Below are positions 8,354 to 20,702 of a stretch of 64,000 nucleotides of DNA, piece after piece. The DNA is from Lodderomyces elongisporus. Lineage: Eukaryota > Ascomycota > Pichiomycetes > Serinales > Debaryomycetaceae. The stretch's first letter is position 1. Each line of letters opens with the position of its first letter. Position numbers and translations under genes: made by a program. The DNA lies in contig NC_083676.1 of the NCBI RefSeq assembly GCF_030384665.1, positions 1,922,001-1,986,000 of the forward strand. The letters run 5' to 3'. A model generated the notes under the pieces. That model was not told the DNA's origin, did not search any database, and worked only from the letters and a program-made list of their open reading frames with translations.

Positions 8354-11201
8354 ATATGATGAACTATTCTATTGTATATATCACGGCTCCAGGATAAGAA
8401 TAATGAATTCTTGTGGTTGTTTTACTTGAAAAGTGAAAAAAAATTGTAAAAAAAAAAGTGAATAATATTTATTAGCATGAATTATGGACTAAATTTTGCT
8501 AAATTACTAAATAGTTGTTTAACTCCCACAAGCTACCACGAACGTTACAAATTTTTTTGTAACTTCAATATATCATCGTTTGTAAAACTTTTATAGTCTC
8601 GTGCTCCTTCTCAACTTTGACAAAGTAGATAAATGCTATATGATTTCCCCCCAGATTGGAATGTTTTAAAGGAATTTGAAGAGTGTAAACTGTGGTTTTG
8701 GGGCAGAAATTTGACATTTTTATTTTCCTTCTCTCGTTTTCTGTGTCTTGTTTCTCGTTTTTTTTTTTTTACTTTGGTACTTTATGAATAGTTGGACTTT
8801 GATGGATTGTAGTAAGATAGAAGAGAAGAAAGGAAATGAAAGCTGATGCTCATTGATGAGTTTGGACATTTTCCAGGGTTATAGGAAATTTGTGGGATGT
8901 GGTGAGAAAATAAGGAAATACCTTGTAAATTTGCTTTGCATAAACCTGTCAAACCACATTACATAAGCGTGCGCTTCAGGGATATGTAAAAATGAAGCGC
9001 CCAAATATACCCAACACAGATTTTGAAATGTAGAGATGTTCTTGCTCTTCATTTCATGCAATGGTAAAACGCGTGCTGCTTTTTTTTTCTTTCATCACTT
9101 ATAAATTTCGTTTCCAGATAAGAGAGAGGTTTCTTCCTTTCTTTTTTATATATCTTTCAATGTGTTTCAACTTGTAATGTAAATATCATCTGATTAAACC
9201 TTTGGTCAAAATGACTGGAAAACCAAAAGAAAAGTGTGGAAAGAAATTGCTGAAAGAAGTTATTAGATGAATATAAACATGGTATGCAAAGCGGCTTCTA
9301 TCGACTTATCAGTAAAGTTAATTTACCAAGAAGACATTGAATGAGTACGTTTGTTTCTTTCGTTGACTTTGCATTGGTTCTTTATTATCATCCACTTTTA
9401 GCTACCTTTATGGCAGCATTTGTTAAAAGAAAAACCAAATATTTGCGTGGCACAACGCTTACATTCCACAATACTTTTTTGTCTAGATTAAATTCAACAG
9501 CATTATCTTAATTATAACATTTTTTTTGGGAGTACATTTTTCACTACCCCCAATTCGAGGATCCCTTTAATTTTTTTTTCACATATTTTGCAACCATTTT
9601 ATTTCATTTTTTTTTTTGGCTTTCCTTCTCGCGTTGAAAGTAGTGATGAGAAATACTGAGCATTGTTGAACAACAACAACATCAACAACAACAACTACAA
9701 CAACAATTGCAAGCAAAGAATAGATTCCAAATTTTCAATGCAAAGATTACCAATACACATTTTTCCTTTTGTGAGATGAAGCAATTACTGCTGTTTATGA
9801 TTATCCAGTTATTTAAAAGCGATCTGCACCAAACCCAATCCCGAACCCAACTCACTGATTATCATATGTTCACACCCCATATACTCAATGTTATACAGTG
9901 AATGAATTAAGCATTGTACTTTGCACAATTTACAGATATTTTGTTTTCAGAAAAAGAGCCACATTTGTTTGTAAATTCAATGTTTTGAAAAGGTTATGCA
10001 AGTAATAGTACCGGAATTAGAAAACTAATTGGCAAATTTATAAGTTGCGTAATATGTCAAAATTTGTTTTGATTAAAATCCTATTGTTTCCATGCAGTTA
10101 TATTCAGTTTTTGAGCGATTGTCATACAACTTTTATACAATTTAACAATTTAACAATAATTATCCTTGTGTTTATCCTGCAAACTTACCAATTTACCTAA
10201 ACTAAATGCTTGCTTTAATCCAGTAATTTGTTTTCGTCATTGAGTTCCGGTCCTTTTCTAGACTGTAACCTCTGTGATTCCAAAATAAACTTTGCAAAAC
10301 CATATTTTTATGTTCTTTTTTTACCTATGAGAAAAGAAACAAGAATTGAATGTTTCTAGATCTTTTTGGACAAACAACATATTGTGGATATAACACAAAA
10401 TAAAAGATAACATATAGCTTTGAGTTTAGAGAAATGAGCAGAATTCTTTCCTTTTTCATCCTGGGTGACTTCCAGAGGTTGTGTATTATTCAGTAGACGC
10501 TTTTGACTTGAGATCCAGCTTTTGCTTGCACACCTTTCTCATGGCTGCAAAAAGTTTCTGCTATTAACAATAAACCAAATTGGAACAAACAAACTAAAGA
10601 ACAAAAAGGAAAAAGAAAAAAATCAACAACAACAAGAAGAAGAAGAAGCAGCAAGCAACAGAAAGAGTTTAGACTCGTAGGTGATAGCCCATACAATCTT
10701 TGTAGTAAATATTACAACTCTTGCACAGTTGTATTTTTTTTTAAGAAATAGCTGCAAGCAAAGTATCCACCAGCAAAGTGTGTAAACATGCGTACTGTCC
10801 AGCCAATAAAAATATTTGTTAATGTTTTCCAAAATTGGTTTACTTTCATTATTTTAACCTTTTTTTGTCTCTTCAATTCCGGCCAGCAATTCAGATTTTC
10901 TATTATTTTGGTTTTAATGGTTTTCATGGTTATTCATATCTCATTGATATAACGATAAAGAGATAAAAGGGAGTATAAGCAATATATTCAAACGTGCAGG
11001 GAGTGAGGGACAAGCTCTGATGGATAGAAAAAAAACTTGTGCACATGCTTTTGACCAAATTGAGTTTTATTTTTTTTTGACTCGAGTAAGGCGTTTGATG
11101 CGATAGTAGGAGATAAGATATATGCCAGTATCAAATAATTGGCTGGCTTGTATGGAAAAAACATATTTCTTAATACTGATTACGTTTAAGTAACAGTTGA
11201 T

Positions 11202-11228
11202 TGTCAATTGTCAATTGTCAATTGTCAT
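11202..11228. repeat. Tandem TTGTCAA-type heptamers
   Basis: Four near-identical 7-nt units (TTGTCAA or TTGTCAT) in a row inside the gene-free region. Confidence 0.7.
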
Positions 11229-12366
11229 TTGTTTATGAGGGACAGGAAATTGGGTACAAGACAAAACAGTTTACCACACCATTTTCCCAACATAATAGTT
11301 TGCACACATTGAACACACAAAAGAGGGGGCGGAAGTAAAGTAATCAATGGTTTTAAAGGTGATGTCTGTGGCTGGTTAATTATTCCAATGCAGGATTACC
11401 AAGATTACCAAGATTCTCTAACTTCTTTAACTTCTTTCCCGTTGGTTCCGATTGAAATAACAATCATAATCCAAAAAAATTAACAACAACAACAAGAAAA
11501 AATATACAATACTCTCAAGATCCACGGTAGGGTGTGTTAAGCTTTCATTTCTTTTTTTTTTTAAAAATGATATCTTTTTCTATTATCAAGGTGGAAACAT
11601 ACCAGAATGTTGTATAAGTATCGGTGTTGTTTTGGAAATAATCATAATACGTTGTGTTGCATAATTTGCCTTAATTTTCTTCTTCCTCATCCTCATCCTC
11701 TTCTTGTTCTTCTTTTAAGGATAATTTATTTTTTTATCTGGTTTTTGTCCAAGTATTTCTTTTTCTTCCAATCACTGTCCATAGCTCCAAATCATTGTCA
11801 AAATCCAGCGCTAAAACGGTAATGTGAATAAAAATAAAAATAAATTCAAAATAAAACTGGATCAACAGCAAGTAGGTGGACGACAATCATGTGTATTCAG
11901 ACAGCGCTGGTATGTAACTTTTGTGCATTAACTTTTAGTCAAGTTTACAGTTTATGGGTATAATGGAAAAACAGGAACATAAATGTCTAAAAAAGGAAAG
12001 TCACACAAGTAACTTTGTAGTAATATGGATGGTATCTATGAGGCTTGCATATTTAATAGTTTTCAATATTAAGATTTCGCGTGGAGATGGCGATTCTTTT
12101 GCAGCAATTGAGGAAAGTTATAAATAACCGCTGCGCGTTGATTGTTGTTAGTTGTTGTTGAAACCCTCTTTTTTCTTTTTTATTTTTTTTTCTCTCTTTA
12201 ACATAGACACAAACACACATGCTTTTCTCCGGAATGTTTGTACTTTATCACAAGGGTGTTTGACATTATCAAAATCATGGGTCGGTAATTGGCAAACGAA
12301 AAAGCAAAAAGGCCCATATGAAAGAAAATTTTGTGGTTAAACTCTAGCATGTTTATTCTTTAATTT

Positions 12367-12410
12367 TGTATCTGTTTTGCTTCTGTTTTGCTTCTGTTTC
12401 GCTTCTGTTT
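12367..12410. repeat. Tandem CTGTTTTGCTT 11-mers
   Basis: About four units of CTGTTTTGCTT, one with a C for T, followed by T-rich sequence. Confidence 0.7.
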
Positions 12411-14684
12411 TTTATTTTTATTTTTGTTTTCATTTTTTGTGTTGATAGATGCTGAAAGAAAAGCGAGTGGTTAGTTTGTTTCTTCGTAATGATAGGTATG
12501 ATCAACAAACCAAGATGTAGAATGGCAGTTGAAAGGAAAAACACTGAAAAATGGAGAAACATCCAATGTGAATAGGTTAGTATACTTTACGTGTCTCAAC
12601 TCAGAATGCTTGAGCAACTAATTGCGTTTAGTTGATACAATTTGTTGATACTCAAAAACCTCTTTGTTATTTTCCACTTTCCACTTCAACATCATCAACT
12701 GTGGTGAAGCCATATGATGTTTATTTTTGTATGGAAAAAGCGTCTTCTCGTTCTTCTTCTTCTTTTTTTTTTGGAACTCTTTGTTTTGTTTTTCCAAAGT
12801 TGGATGTGGACGCGCCTTGTGGAAAACTAAAAAAAAAAATGGAATTTTAAATTCTTAATATTTTTATTATTTTTTAGTTTTTTTAGGCGGCTCTTTTAGA
12901 ACACAAAAACCGCATCCGCTTTTAATTTCCTTCATTTTCATTCAAACAGCTTCCAATCCATTTCCATTTTTGGATACTTAACAATTGAGCAAAATAGCAA
13001 CAACCAAGTTACAATCGCATTGTAGTTTCTTATTGCATTAGCGAGTCTTGACAGTGATAGCAGTAGCAGTAGCAATAGCAATAGTATAAGCAATGGATGT
13101 GTCACATTTTGTAGCTAAATATAGCTTCCAGGTGAAATTTGATAGACAAAGACCATTTGTATTTCTCAGTTTGTCTCTTTCCATCCAGTGGTGTGGTTTT
13201 GCAGCAGTAAGCTATATGGATTTGTGATAATTAAAGATCTTTGGCACCAGGTGCAACTTTGGTGAGGTTTCAGTTCTAGAGGGGTTCATAATCTAGTCAC
13301 CGGATGCTAGGGATGCACCGCATCAATTACTGCCTAAGTTGATTTTTTCTGTTTTTGTTTTTGTCTTTTGTTTTTTGTTTTTTGTTTCTTGATTTTTCTT
13401 ATTCTTTACAATTTTCTTACTTGCAACTTTGCGTTTACCATACTCCGTATCGCTATTCTTCTCATTCACATTTGTTACTCACACCCACTTTATCTTTGAC
13501 CACCATCAACATTATCACCATTACAACACCAGCAGTAGTAGCAACAACAACTGCAGAAGCATCATCAACAACAACAACAATAATAATAATATAACATAAA
13601 TAACATAAACCAATTGTGTACGCTTGTAATTCTACATTACGCGTTTGATTGACTTTTCAAATTTTCTTTATTTTTGCACAAAGGCGGGGATAGTCATATT
13701 CTCAAAACATTGGTGAAAACCCTCGAAATGGATAAATTGTTGTAATGGTCTGTTCTGTTGGATTGACAATTTAAATCCTTTTAAAGCAAAAGATATCAAA
13801 CCAATGCCAACAGAGCGACAAAATAGTAAAACCGAAACCAGAAAAAAATTAAATAAATAAATCAAAAAACAAAATAGAAACAGCAATTATGAGACTATTC
13901 CTGGCTGATTTACTACCATTATTGGACACATTGCCCTTGAGCATTTCCCAGAATGGACGTTTCAGAGTTTGTTTTGGCGTAGGTGGGGGGGGGAAAAAGA
14001 AGGGAGAATGAAGAAGGGGTGGAAGGGAGGTTGAATTGAATTGCAAATTGCGAGTACCATTATTTCCTTCAAGTTGTCAACTCAACTTAGTGTTGGTGGT
14101 GGCGGTGATTTTGGAGGTGGTTTTGGTTGGATTCTTTTTGTAATTTTTTTTTTCTTTTATTTTGTTTTGCTTTGTTTTGTTTTGCTTTGTTTTTATTTTG
14201 TGTTGTAGCAAGAACAACAACAATGTCGTGGAACCTTCCCCCCCTCCAAAAAAAAAAAATAATAAAATAAAAAAAAATAAATAAAATTATAAAAGAATTC
14301 CGAAAAACGCGTAGCAGCACCCCTCTAACTCTCGGTACTGGATGATAACAGCAACAGCAGCAACTACAACAAAATATAATATAGTATAGTAGAAAAAGAT
14401 AAGCTAAGTTAGGAGCCTATGCGGCTCACGCAATGAGATTAGATCGTTGGTTGGCAGCTTTCAAATGTACCACTTTGAAGATGAATACTTTATAGAAAAG
14501 GAAACATGTTTACACATTAGAGTTTTTAGTGAATATCAGTACAGAAAAGAAAGGAAAGGAATAGTCAGAGTCAACTGATTTCTAGTTTAAGCAAAGGATT
14601 GGGTACAATAAGGTACATAGAATAAAGTATTGAATATGTCAGCAAAATAATAAAAAAAAGAAAACAAAAAGAAGAACCAAGTAT

Positions 14685-14711
14685 AGTGAACCACCAATTT
14701 GGTGGTTCACT
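14685..14711. repeat. 27-bp palindrome (13-bp arms, 1-nt centre)
   Basis: AGTGAACCACCAA, a single T, then TTGGTGGTTCACT. The arms are perfect complements. It lies about 4.1 kb upstream of the transcription factor start, in non-coding DNA. Confidence 0.9.
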
Positions 14712-16114
14712 TCATCCATTCAATAATGATAAAACATTCTTAAATATAACCAATGCGGAAGGCGCATATAGCATATACACTATTCAATTTCTTTTCTTAA
14801 AACCCGATATTTTTTTCCTTCGATTTTTGTTTCTTTTTCCTTTCCTTTTCGATCCAAAGCCGAGCGACTCTAGAAGTTTCAGTTTCAGTTTATGTTTTTG
14901 TTTGTTCTGGGGTTCGTTCTGGTGCTAGTGCTTGTGGGGGAGGGAGGGAAAGAGGGAGGGAGAGTGTGTGTGTGTGTGTGAAGAAGAAAGGGGAACGGAG
15001 CAAGTGAAAGAGGAAAGAAAGTAGGGAACCTTGTACGTTTAAGGATCCTTGTAAACTTGATGTAAGAAGACTGCTCTTATTAATATTTTTTTTTTCGTAT
15101 TACTACTAAAAGTTTTAGCCGCCTACTGGTTAATGCTCATATTGCTAAACAATTGCAAGTTTGTCACTATTTGTTATATACTAGGGGCAGTGACTACTTT
15201 TCAACACAAAAATAGTTTCTATGTAAGAAAACGTAAACCAACAGCTAAGAATTCGACATAGACTTTCAGACTTTCAGACACTTAGATACTCAGATACTCT
15301 GGCGATCAGATTGTGGCGCTCCGGAACATTAAGACTCGCAACCAATTCTTCTTTGCAACAGTGTATACATATAAATATATATATATATACAAACACACAC
15401 ATCAACACAGAGTAGCAGAATGCATTGGAGAGGGTGGGAAAAGAGAGGATAGGGGTAATGAGCGAAGCAAAAAAAGAGAGATAGGGGTATAGAGCGGTAA
15501 GTATCGGTAATCTTCTTGCCAGGGAATTAAGGTAGGTTGGGTACAACGAGATAACAGGTGGTGTTGGTTACTTTTCGCATTTTTTTTTTCTTTGTTCTTT
15601 TAGCTCTTTTAACTCTTTTTGCTCGTTTTGCTCATATATTCATTGATTAATAAGGTGGCATGATTAAACCGCTTTTGTTTCACTTTTTCGATGAAAATGT
15701 TTAATAGTTTTTAATTTTTTTTTTGAAAGGAACAAAAGGAATGGTGGTCAATGGCAAAGCTCATAATGCTAGTTACTTTAACTGTTGATAAACTTGGGAT
15801 ACTTGTTTTCCGAGCTGTTGCAGCTGTTGCAGGTGAAGGAAGTTGTAAAAATTCAAAAAAAAAAAGAAAACAAAAACATACATGCTTGTTGGAAGACTTG
15901 GAAAGCCTTTTTTTTTTCATTTTGCAGCGTAGAAGCATATGTTAGGTTCCCTTAACCCCTCGACGTTGTTTGGTAGCTTCCTCTTCCGCTTCTTCTTCAA
16001 CTTCTTACAATTCTTGCCTTTGTGTGTGTATTTTTTTTTGTTCTATAAAGAAAATGCCCACCGGATTTATCAGCAGTGCGCGCAACACATAAAACGTGTG
16101 AACGACAAAGAATT

Positions 16115-16140
16115 GTGTGTGTGTGTGTGTGTGTGTGTGT
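16115..16140. repeat. (GT)n dinucleotide tract
   Basis: About 13 GT units in the gene-free region; a shorter GT run lies at about 14966-14981. Potential Z-DNA. Confidence 0.85.
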
Positions 16141-17614
16141 ACCTGCGGAAAAGAAAAAAAGGAAAATACCTTTGGGCCGAAAATAAGAATCCTGGTTACA
16201 GAGGTTTCGGGTTTCTTGTACATTCAATTTTTCTATTTATTCCTTTAATTTATTTCTTCCTCTTTCGCTTCCTCTTACTCTTTCTTTTGTATCTATATAC
16301 ATATATATGTAAACCTTATGTGCAAATCATTCTAATATTTGATAAGCAAAAAAGGAAACTTGCTTCATCGTGCCAGAAGCGGAAGAGACTAAAAAAAAGA
16401 AAAGAAAACAAAAAATAGAGGAATAGGACTAAAAGTGTGTTATGGGCGGTGAGGTGCTCCTAGTGGTTCAACAGGACAATATATACACACACCCCAAAAT
16501 GCAGATCAAAAGGACCATTGGTGGGTATGATAGCAAACACTTGCATGGGTTCCTTTTTTTATGATGTATTGGGTCAAAGCAAATAAGAAAAAAATTTGAA
16601 AATAAAAAATTTGCAAGAAAAAAAAAAACGTACAAATGATAAAGAAGCAGGAGGGGATGTTGTGGAAGCAATGTGTTTTGATGCTTGTTCTGCAACAGAG
16701 GGACCCATACCTAACGTTTATCAGAGCACCCTGTTCTGCAAATTTAAGAAAAGGGCCGAGATTTGTTTGTAAAGAGAATAGAGCAAAAGTCAGGTTATAT
16801 TATATATTCTTTGTTTGCTTCTTTATTGAGTGGGGGAGGGGGGGGAGGTAAGAGCGAAAGAAGGCGGGTGGACGAGTTAAAACCTATAATGTCATTAAGC
16901 GTTGTATCTATTTAGATTGTTTTCAAGCAAAGAGATCACGTTTTATTTTAATTCAATACTTTAATTTTAATTTTCCAATTTTCAATGATTTTTTTGTTCA
17001 GTTACTGATGGTGGGGGAGAGAGGAGGGAATAGAGAGAAGCTTCTCTGTAGAAAGATATACCGACACACAATAGTTCTTAGGTTTCTGCAATGATGACTG
17101 AGATAGAAACTTTAAAAATAAAATGGGAAAAGGATGTGACAAAGGGCGCAAGACAAAAAAATTCTCTTAATTACAAAGTTCTTATTATAAGGAATGGACA
17201 AAAGCACCTTTACAATTTTAACCTATTCTTGAGTTCCCATGTAGGTTTTGTTAAAGTAACATTGGTGGTTAACTAACCAGAGTTTGGAATTAGCGCATAA
17301 TGCACACTCCCACTCTCATTCACTCATTCACTCATTCACTCTTTCTATCTTTAACTCTTTGACTCTTTCACTCGTTTTGGTTATACCATATGCATGAAAA
17401 ATATTGGTCACATATTTCTTTTGTTTGTTTGTTTTGGGATTCTAATTTTCCATGTACGAACGACAAAGTCATAAATTCGATTTTGTACTATTTTGGAGCT
17501 CTTTTTTTTTAAATAATTTTTTATTAATTTTTTATTAATTTTTTTTTTTTGTCCCACGGACTTGGAAGACACTGGCTAATTGCTAAAACTTTTACTAACC
17601 ATCAAACCAAGAAG

Positions 17615-17650
17615 CAAGAAACGCAAGAAACGCAAGAAACGCAAGAAACC
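17615..17650. repeat. Tandem GCAAGAAAC 9-mers
   Basis: Four perfect or near-perfect copies of GCAAGAAAC, about 1.2 kb upstream of the transcription factor ATG. Confidence 0.75.
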
Positions 17651-18020
17651 ATAAGCCATAAGCTAAATTGATAAAGTGTCTTGAGGTTCTTTTTTTTTTA
17701 TCTCTCAAAAGAACACAATGCAACAAAGAACTAGACACCATTCATATAGTTAAACATAACACAGCAAAACACAACAAGAAAAGACCCTCTTAATCGAGAT
17801 TCTAGACGTCACAATTCAACGTGATAACTCTTTACTTTTGCTTGTTAGCCCCGGTACGTACATACAAAACATGTGTAACTGTTTTTACACACTATTGTCG
17901 TTTTTTATTTATTTTCTTTTCTTTACTCTTTTGCTTACACACTTAAATCTCTCTCTCTATGTCAAGTACATAACACATCTTGATTACACAATCAGTCAAT
18001 TAGGGAGTCATGGAAAAGAG

Positions 18021-18028
18021 TATATAAG
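18021..18028 (+). promoter_or_regulatory. Candidate TATA box of the Zn(II)2Cys6 gene
   Basis: TATATAAG is a consensus TATA element. The two last upstream ATGs lie just before it (18010) and just after it (18032). No ATG occurs from there to the start codon at 18861, which places transcription initiation shortly downstream of this box. Confidence 0.6.
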
Positions 18029-18034
18029 AAGATG

Positions 18035-18860
18035 TAGATTCCGTCAAAAATAGTTTTCTGCAAAACCTCATTATTCTAACATAAAAGAATAAAAAAAACA
18101 ACAAAAATTAGGGAGCAACACAAACACCATCTATCTCATTCTTCAACCTAGCTAAGATACAAGTTGGTTTTTTTCTTCATTCATAATTTGTCGATAAACC
18201 AACAATTGCATTGGGTTTATTTACTTCATTATTACAACAACAACGACATCAATAACAATAGCGACAAGAACAGTAGCAGATCATCACACTATAAAGAGAC
18301 CACCACCCCAAGAAAGAGTTACAGTGTAGGATCAATTAGTGGACATCGATACATTCAAGAAACGCAAATTCGAAAACAAAGAAGCAAGAGAAGCAAGTAA
18401 ACTGTTCTTTGTGAAATTAAAAACAACAACAACAACCAAGAATTTGTTTATCAACAATTGATTATAAAAGAAGACCAAAAGAAACAAGAAGGATTAGTTG
18501 ATCAAAAAAAAACAGTTAAAATAAACCCATTCCATAGGATAAAATACCTTATTTTTTTTGTGTTCTCCCTTTTTTTCTGTCTTTTTCTTTTCTTTTTTTT
18601 TTGGCTTCTTCCTCCCCGCCTTTTATTGCCGACTTCCTGTCAGATTCCGTTAGAGGGGTATTAAAATTCCCCATCCCCCAATAACAACTACAGACTACAA
18701 CTGCAACAAAAATAATTATAACTATAATTATAATTATAATTATAACAACAAGAGTAATAGAACTACTACTATTATATATTTTGTTTTATTTCGTTTTCCT
18801 ATTCACCTTACTTTTTATTCAACACTACTACAACCCAAAAAAAAAAAGAAAAAGACAATT
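18035..18860 (+). other. ATG-free 826-nt putative 5' leader of the Zn(II)2Cys6 gene
   Basis: I read every line of this stretch and found no ATG, although the reverse triplet CAT occurs roughly a dozen times. The sequence is A/C/T-rich and poor in G, with CAA runs, T-runs and an ATTATA repeat at about 18712-18745. Absence of upstream AUGs on one strand only is what selection on a long 5' UTR would leave. An intron inside it cannot be excluded. Confidence 0.65.
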
Positions 18861-20702
18861 ATGCTGTTAGAGGACCATCATTCCTATCACACATCCAATT
18901 CAGGCCATGTCAAAAAGAAGAGAGTTGGCAAGGCTTGCGACTCGTGCCGTATAAAGAAAACAAAGTGCGACGGTAAGAAACCATGCAACCGATGCTTACT
19001 TGATAACAAGATTTGCGTGTTTACCGAGAAGAAGAAACTCAAGGAAAAAGTACATCCACCAGGGTACACAGAGTTGTTGGAAACGAGATTAGACCTCTTG
19101 TCCAAACTGTTTGAAAAATTGATTGACCTTGCTAAACCACACTTGCCCGAGATTGAGGAGGTGATTTCTAAGCAAAAGAAGAATAAATCACAAAGAGGAG
19201 GAGAAGTCGTATTAGAAGAAGAAGAAGAACTTGAACATGAACATGAAAATGAACAGGAACAAGAACATGAACTTAAACATGAACCTGAACATAAACATAA
19301 ACACAAGCACGAGGTGGAAGCAGAAGGCGATGGTGGTATATTCACAGACGAAGATGCTGAGAACCAGGCGCAACAACAACAACAACAACAACACCAACAC
19401 CAACACCATCATCATAATGAGCACGAGTATGATTTGATCCCCATCAACCAAGTTATTGCATACCTCATTGAGAAAAGAGGCTTACTTAAGAACTTGCCTT
19501 TGGAATGGGAGGAGGGTGCACTCATTGCTGCAAATACCGATAGCACAAATATGAATACGTCATCAAAACTTTTTGCTGAGCACAAATACGAGAATGCATC
19601 TGCTGGATCCTCGCCCAAATTGAGACACTCTTCAGTTTCATCTGTTTCGTCAAAAAAGATTCGAGTAAAACAAGAGCCAATGTCTCCCAATTTCTCACGA
19701 ACAAGCTCTTCAGAAATGCCGTTTCAAGTAAACCAGAATAAGTTTTCTTTAACGTCGTCGTCGCACGAACCACCCTTGTCTGATCTTGAAAGCGATGCCT
19801 CAAATGGCAACTCAGACTCGATTTCACCTCCATACTTGTATGGCCAACCACCAATGCAACCAGCAGCATCTTTATTTGCCAACAATTTTACCACGTCGAG
19901 TAAAAACTCATCCATGTCGTCACTAAATCACCGATATGAACATCACAACTTGTCCAATATTGGCGATTCGTCGTCAATGTCTACTAGTCTAACAAACAAT
20001 ATTATGGGAAACACACCGCTGTTTACACCAGTGTTGAAGAGATCCCCTTCTTCTCTTACTTCGTTTAGTCAAAAGCTGAAAACAAACAGTGGCAATGCCA
20101 TTAATGCAAATGGTCATATCCATAAACCACAGCATCATAACAAGGCTCCATCCATCGATACAAAGAGAAGAAATAGTTCACTATCGTCACCCACGTCGTC
20201 AGTATACAATGTCTTGTTATCACAACCGCCCTCAGCAACAATGCTGTTTCGTGACGACTTCAACCGAAACTACGAACCAGTAGAAGACGCATTGGTAATG
20301 GAGGGCTGCAGTAATTTTGGCAATGGTATTGGTGTTGCTAACGCCAATAGCAACAGCAATAGCAACGCCAATAGCAACACCAACAACAGTAGTAAGAACA
20401 ATAATGATGGCAGTAGTTCAAACAATGGGCAGATACCTTTCCAAAATCATTTCACAGGCCAACACGGAGAAATCTTTCACGATGCTTCTGGTTACTACAT
20501 GAACAATAGCGAAGCAGGTGGAGCACCAGGTGCAAATACTGCTGTTGGTACGGGCATCGGTATGGGCATGAACATGAGCATGGGCATGGGTGTGAGTGGT
20601 TTAGGTGCTGCTGGAGGTATCCAAACCAATGGTCATGCGCATTATTTCGATGGCTTATCAGGGCCATACGACCCCTTTATAAACAATAACAACGCGTTTT
20701 AA
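18861..20702 (+). CDS. Zn(II)2Cys6 transcription factor with long disordered Q/N/S-rich region
   Basis: 613 aa from the ATG at 18861. The zinc cluster is complete: C26, C29, C36, C42, C45 and C52 in the Gal4 spacing C-x2-C-x6-C-x5-C-x2-C-x6-C, inside a basic segment. A linker and a leucine-containing helical stretch (about 65-100) follow and may dimerise. Then come an acidic Glu/His repeat (about 112-150), a Gln/His run (about 172-190), long Ser/Asn-rich regions and a Gly/Met/Asn-rich C-terminus. I see no fungal-specific middle homology domain. The layout of N-terminal cluster plus prion-like tail recalls C. albicans adhesion/morphology regulators; Ahr1 came to mind, from memory and unverified. 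The second codon is CTG, so Ser2 is expected in a CUG-Ser yeast. It stands alone with about 10.6 kb upstream and 4.7 kb downstream without other genes, which suggests complex regulation. Confidence 0.9.
   Translation: MLLEDHHSYHTSNSGHVKKKRVGKACDSCRIKKTKCDGKKPCNRCLLDNKICVFTEKKKLKEKVHPPGYTELLETRLDLLSKLFEKLIDLAKPHLPEIEEVISKQKKNKSQRGGEVVLEEEEELEHEHENEQEQEHELKHEPEHKHKHKHEVEAEGDGGIFTDEDAENQAQQQQQQQHQHQHHHHNEHEYDLIPINQVIAYLIEKRGLLKNLPLEWEEGALIAANTDSTNMNTSSKLFAEHKYENASAGSSPKLRHSSVSSVSSKKIRVKQEPMSPNFSRTSSSEMPFQVNQNKFSLTSSSHEPPLSDLESDASNGNSDSISPPYLYGQPPMQPAASLFANNFTTSSKNSSMSSLNHRYEHHNLSNIGDSSSMSTSLTNNIMGNTPLFTPVLKRSPSSLTSFSQKLKTNSGNAINANGHIHKPQHHNKAPSIDTKRRNSSLSSPTSSVYNVLLSQPPSATMLFRDDFNRNYEPVEDALVMEGCSNFGNGIGVANANSNSNSNANSNTNNSSKNNNDGSSSNNGQIPFQNHFTGQHGEIFHDASGYYMNNSEAGGAPGANTAVGTGIGMGMNMSMGMGVSGLGAAGGIQTNGHAHYFDGLSGPYDPFINNNNAF

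Larger units (their letters stand above)
8354..18020. other. Gene-free upstream region of the Zn(II)2Cys6 factor (about 9.7 kb)
   Basis: No convincing coding region on either strand. The open frames are short, low in complexity, often lack an ATG and read through homopolymers or dinucleotide repeats. The region holds many A/T runs, purine-rich and GT tracts, short tandem repeats and a 13-bp-arm palindrome (14685-14711). In related Candida species, regulators of morphology and biofilm have upstream regions of comparable size filled with transcription-factor sites. That reading is inference; an unannotated non-coding RNA or a regional centromere could also lie here. Confidence 0.6.

Noticed and set aside
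11417..11427. TCTAACTTCTT, an 11-nt match to the C. albicans telomere repeat, considered as interstitial telomere or telomerase RNA template
   Set aside because: The match stops before the GGTGT and GGATG parts of the repeat, and the surrounding sequence is a local TAACTTCTT duplication. Chance is a fair explanation.
9068..14315. Three ACGCGT (MCB-like) sites in the desert at about 9069, 13639 and 14308
   Set aside because: About one per 10 kb is expected in DNA of this composition, and they are far apart, unlike real MCB clusters.
15939..16418. 159-codon open frame in the desert
   Set aside because: Phe/Leu/Lys-rich translation of T-runs, GT repeats and A-runs. No domain, no family resemblance.
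18887..19345. Antisense frames inside the Zn(II)2Cys6 gene (Cys/Ser/Phe-rich)
   Set aside because: Shadows of the Glu/His/Gln repeats on the sense strand.
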